Assembly (NCBI RefSeq): GCF_943734655.1
Contig: NC_071354.1
Span: 179,017,411 to 179,081,410, forward strand
Origin: Sabethes cyaneus
Lineage: Eukaryota; Arthropoda; Insecta; Diptera; Culicidae
DNA: 64,000 bases
Direction of reading: 5' to 3'
Of this stretch, positions 61,021 through 64,000 are shown in pieces. Each line of letters opens with the position of its first letter. Position 1 is the first letter of the stretch. The notes below the pieces were generated by a model that was not told where the DNA came from, did not search any database, and was given only the letters and a program-made list of their open reading frames with translations. The translations under genes and the position numbers were made by a program.

Positions 61021-62095
61021 ATAGAAAAGACAACGAAGGGACGGCGAAAGACAATGCGGAATGTTGACGAATATGTGATTCAAACTCAAAGGAACAGTGA
61101 TAAAAATATGGCAAATATACGATAAAAAGACGACGAAAAGATTGCCAAAACCGCAACAAAAAACAACAAAAAATGGGAAAGAGACATTTCAAAACTATCA
61201 AACCGGCGAAAAAATACAAAAAAGAACAACGTAGAAATGGTCAATATACATCGTAAAAGAGACGATGAATATCAACGGATAGACAAGAAAAAGACAACAG
61301 TTTTCTTGTCTTGGAAATAAAAAAGACGAAAGACGATAAAAAGATGACAATAAAATCGAAAAAAAGCAGCAAAATATCAGAAAACGGTGGAAAGTTGGCA
61401 AAAGGGCCATGGGAAGACAACAAAAATACAACAGAGAAATGCCAATGAGACAACAAATACGGAGAAAAGGCAGCAAAGAGATGACTAAAAGTCGACGAAA
61501 AGGTTTCGAAAAAGCAGCGATAATATGATGAACAGACAATGATAAGGTGATGAAAAGACGATGAAAGAACGATGAAAGAACGATGAAACGACGGCAAATA
61601 AATGACGAAGAGCCAGTGACATACCAGCAAAAAATTTGACGGGGAAGTAAAGACAAGTAGGTAAAAAGACGACAAAATACGATTAAAAGACGATAAATAT
61701 GGCAAAAAACCGAAATATAAAACGACGAAAAGACTATAAAAAATGTACCCTTTAACTGAAGGTTTTGAAGCGACAATTAACAGTCATTGAAACAGTAACA
61801 GGCTCTACCAAAAATGACAGTAATGACTACGCCGTCAAACTGAAAACGCCACAAAAATCAATTAAAAAGAACAGAAAAATTGTTGAAAAGACATAAAAAC
61901 GCGATGACAGATTACCAGATGTTAAAAGTAACGAAAAATAACTTACAAACGTTAAAAGAACAACAAAAAAAGAGGGGTCAACACGGTGTAGTGGTTAGGA
62001 AATCACTAATGACCCAAGCTGTTAAAATGACTATAATCGGATTGAAACAAAAAAAAACACGACAAGAAGATGAAGCGACGGAGTACACTTAGTAA
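61021..62095. repeat. Degenerate purine-rich repeat (GACGAAAAG words)
   Basis: Most of this stretch is built from variants of AAAGACGACGAAAAG on the plus strand, without a fixed period. The long minus-strand frames (61198-61776 and 61241-61705), rich in F, S and L, are by-products of this composition. Confidence 0.75.
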
Positions 62096-62486
62096 AACGA
62101 AACAAATGAAAAAATAAAGATAAAATACGAAATAGCCAATCGAATAATATAGAGAAAATTTCATATGTATCCTGAACTGATTTGATTCAAAAAGTACTAC
62201 TTTCTTTCAAATACAATCAAGTACAATATCTGTACGATAAAAAAAGTCAATCACTTTTCAGCAAAATTGAGAAACACTTTACATTAACAAACTTGGAAAT
62301 TAAATAACTTAAAATAGTATTAAAACTTCAATTAACAAAATTAACGGTCAAAGATCAAATGAATCAAAAATTTGGTTTGAAATTTGATTAAGTTTTATAA
62401 TCTATGACCCTTTTCTCTGTGATAAAAACACAGATAGTAAAACTACGGATTTTTCTTCAGCAAAACCTGGCATCACTGTTGAAGAC

Positions 62487-63025
62487 GCATGATGGGTTAT
62501 ACGACCTCAAGTTACACCAAGATGCAACAATTAGTTCTATAGACGCCTATCTACAATATAGCTGAGATAACATTGACTAGATCTAAACATCTCTCGGATG
62601 CTTTTGAAGAAATAGCTTGGTGACCGGACAATAGTTGCATATACCTCGACAGGTCGGTGTAATTTTATGAGACAAAAAATCTGTGCCACAGCTTTCATCA
62701 TGTGACAACTTGTTATGAGGGATGGTAGGTAAGAGTCCTGTGCAAAACCTTTTCCCCGAGCAAGTGGTTATTTAAGTCACGATATTTTGTTGAATAATGA
62801 AAACACCACTCACGAAATCAACGGAGTTTGCTGAATTTACTAAGCTCAAAGAGTTTACAGAATTAACAGAGTTAACAGCGCATCGACTATGAACATGCAA
62901 TAGATTTTCAAAGTATGCCAGAAGACAAACCAATAATCGTACTAAAAAGAGAAGTAATTTGCGAATATTAAATGCACTTTAACATTCGATCAGTATAAAA
63001 TGAGTGGAGAGCTAGTGCTTATAAT
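62487..63025. other. No recognised gene
   Basis: AT-rich spacer; short direct repeats AGAGTTTACAG/AGAGTTAACAG near 62850-62880. Confidence 0.4.
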
Positions 63026-63029
63026 AGTT

Positions 63030-63600
63030 CAAATTTGTTTTACGCTGATAGTACAAAACTGCCGCCACTCGCATATCAGTCCCATTTTCTATGGAGTTTC
63101 CTATATGTTATATGAGTAACGGCAGGAAAGGTGGGGACCGGAACAGGTGTTTGGCTCCAAAGCAAAAATTTCTGTAGCTATGGAAAACTGGGCGACAGTT
63201 TATCAAGCAGAAATAACTGCAATAATAGGATGCACATCTGACCCAAAAGAAAATAAAGACATTCTAACATCATTTATATTTTCTGTGGCAGTCAAGCGGC
63301 ACTTAATGCCCTTGAAGCATTTAAATGCTCCTCAAAAAATGTCTGGCACTGTACCAGCTCCTTCCAGCAACTAAGCTAGATAAATTTAGTAAATTTGTAC
63401 TGTATTTCTGATCTTTGCGGACTTGAAGGAAATGAACTTGCGGATAAACTTGCCAGATGTGGTTTAGCTCTCCCTTCACTGGTCCAGATATCTTCTTTGA
63501 CATTTTTCTAACTGTGTGCGATGTTACTCAAAAGAAATATTAGCATTTTCATCGGTCTACTGAACACAATTCAGTTCAAACTTATGGCCGCAGTGGTCTA
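63030..63600 (+). pseudogene. RNase H domain remnant of a non-LTR element
   Basis: Scattered over several frames are YADSTK near 63047, GVWLQSK near 63148, ATVYQAEITAIIGCT near 63194, SQAALNALEAF near 63290, and GLEGNELADKLARCG near 63420. Their order is that of the RNase H domain in the element at 8669-10700, and the wording is similar, so both belong to one clade. Stops and frameshifts are frequent, and the RT domain is absent from the window on this side. Confidence 0.7.
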
Positions 63601-64000
63601 GTTTCGTTGCATTTTTAAGCAGAACCCCATATTCATTCCGAGCCAATCTAAACGACTGCATAGACACGTTGCAATTTAATAAAAAAAACCCTCTTCAGAT
63701 AGATTACTTTCTAATGCATCCCGCAATAGACAGAATGACGAAGCAGTAGGGATCGTCGACATCAGCAGAATGCTGCTGCTACTGCTATTACTGGCTGCTT
63801 AATAGCCATCGAACGTATCCTTCGTACCGTGTGGGGAGCCCAGCAGCTGTGATCTGCTCTCGAATCTGTCGCCCATTGTCGCCAATACCAGGGTTCCAGT
63901 ATGTGATTCAACAAGTTCATTATCCTATTACCTCATACCTAGCCAACACACAGTAACGGTGTCCACCAGTCACCGTCACCGTCGTCGTTGTTGTCATCCT
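63601..64000. other. No recognised gene
   Basis: Balanced composition with CTGCTGCTACTGCTATTACT near 63770 and GTCACCGTC words near the end. Possibly host sequence, unsupported. Confidence 0.35.

Larger units (their letters stand above)
60137..62478. mobile_element. hAT-like element, 2.34 kb, 8 bp TSD
   Basis: The octamer TTGAAGAC flanks both ends exactly (60129-60136 and 62479-62486). The termini read inward CTTTGGTGCCAGGT and CAGTGATGCCAGGT, and subterminal ACGGATTT/TACGGATTTTT words are shared. It contains a possible retropepsin fragment, a pogo-like MITE and a long degenerate purine-rich repeat. No hAT transposase was recognised, so it is non-autonomous. Confidence 0.75.

Noticed and set aside
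61198..61776. 192-residue minus frame resembling a membrane protein
   Set aside because: Its hydrophobic look comes from the degenerate GACGAAAAG repeat on the other strand. It lies inside a hAT-like element and has an equally long alternative frame.

Overview
The window looks like repeat-rich, AT-rich dipteran DNA, most likely a mosquito (Culicidae, perhaps Culicinae). This is an inference from Jockey-like and other non-LTR retrotransposons, many TA-flanked miniature transposons, and tandem units carrying the words TTTGGTTCCATTTGCTTGAT and TTCTCGAGTTATGAGG, which I associate with mosquito genomes. I cannot name the species. I found no convincing complete host protein gene, rRNA, tRNA or CRISPR array. 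Most open frames in the window are chance frames inside repeats.

Layout. 1-5 kb: a TA-flanked MITE, a G-rich repeat and a broken Jockey-like element. 5-8.6 kb: mostly unique DNA with one candidate TATA promoter and a small MITE. 8.7-10.7 kb: a 5'-truncated non-LTR element with an RNase H domain. 11.6-17.7 kb: two opposed copies of a composite repeat (arrays of ~145 bp units), 'TTTACGCGG' elements, a 1.3 kb TA-flanked element, and a perfect 119 bp-armed palindrome containing hammerhead-like hairpins. 18-23 kb: mostly unique, with SINE-like and hAT-like insertions. 23.3-27.5 kb: a hAT MITE with exact 8 bp TSD, a foldback nested inside a larger foldback, and a LINE tail with a 10 bp TSD. 27.7-29.3 kb: an LTR with polypurine tract and a trace of retroviral-type protease coding. 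30-33 kb: mostly unique, with one candidate exon. 33-37 kb: a foldback, a Jockey-like fragment and a 1.8 kb Helitron-like element. 39-47 kb: decayed RT fragments, further composite repeats and purine-rich elements. 47-51.8 kb: mostly unique. 51.8-57.3 kb: composite repeats invaded by other repeats, and an RT remnant split by a long (GA)n tract. 57.3-62.5 kb: a 1.5 kb TA-flanked element inside another repeat, and a 2.3 kb hAT-like element with 8 bp TSD that holds a pogo-like MITE and a possible retropepsin fragment. 63-63.6 kb: a decayed RNase H domain.

None of the retroelement coding regions looks functional: each is truncated, frameshifted, stopped, or missing or altered at the catalytic site. 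The non-coding elements can be ordered by nesting. Several have exact target-site duplications, and in two cases a related uninterrupted copy in the window shows the empty site.

The observations most worth checking are the hammerhead-like hairpins near 17.4-18.3 kb, the sharing of tandem units and termini between different element types, and the hAT-like element that seems to have captured a protease fragment. Strong claims about host genes are not possible from this window alone.
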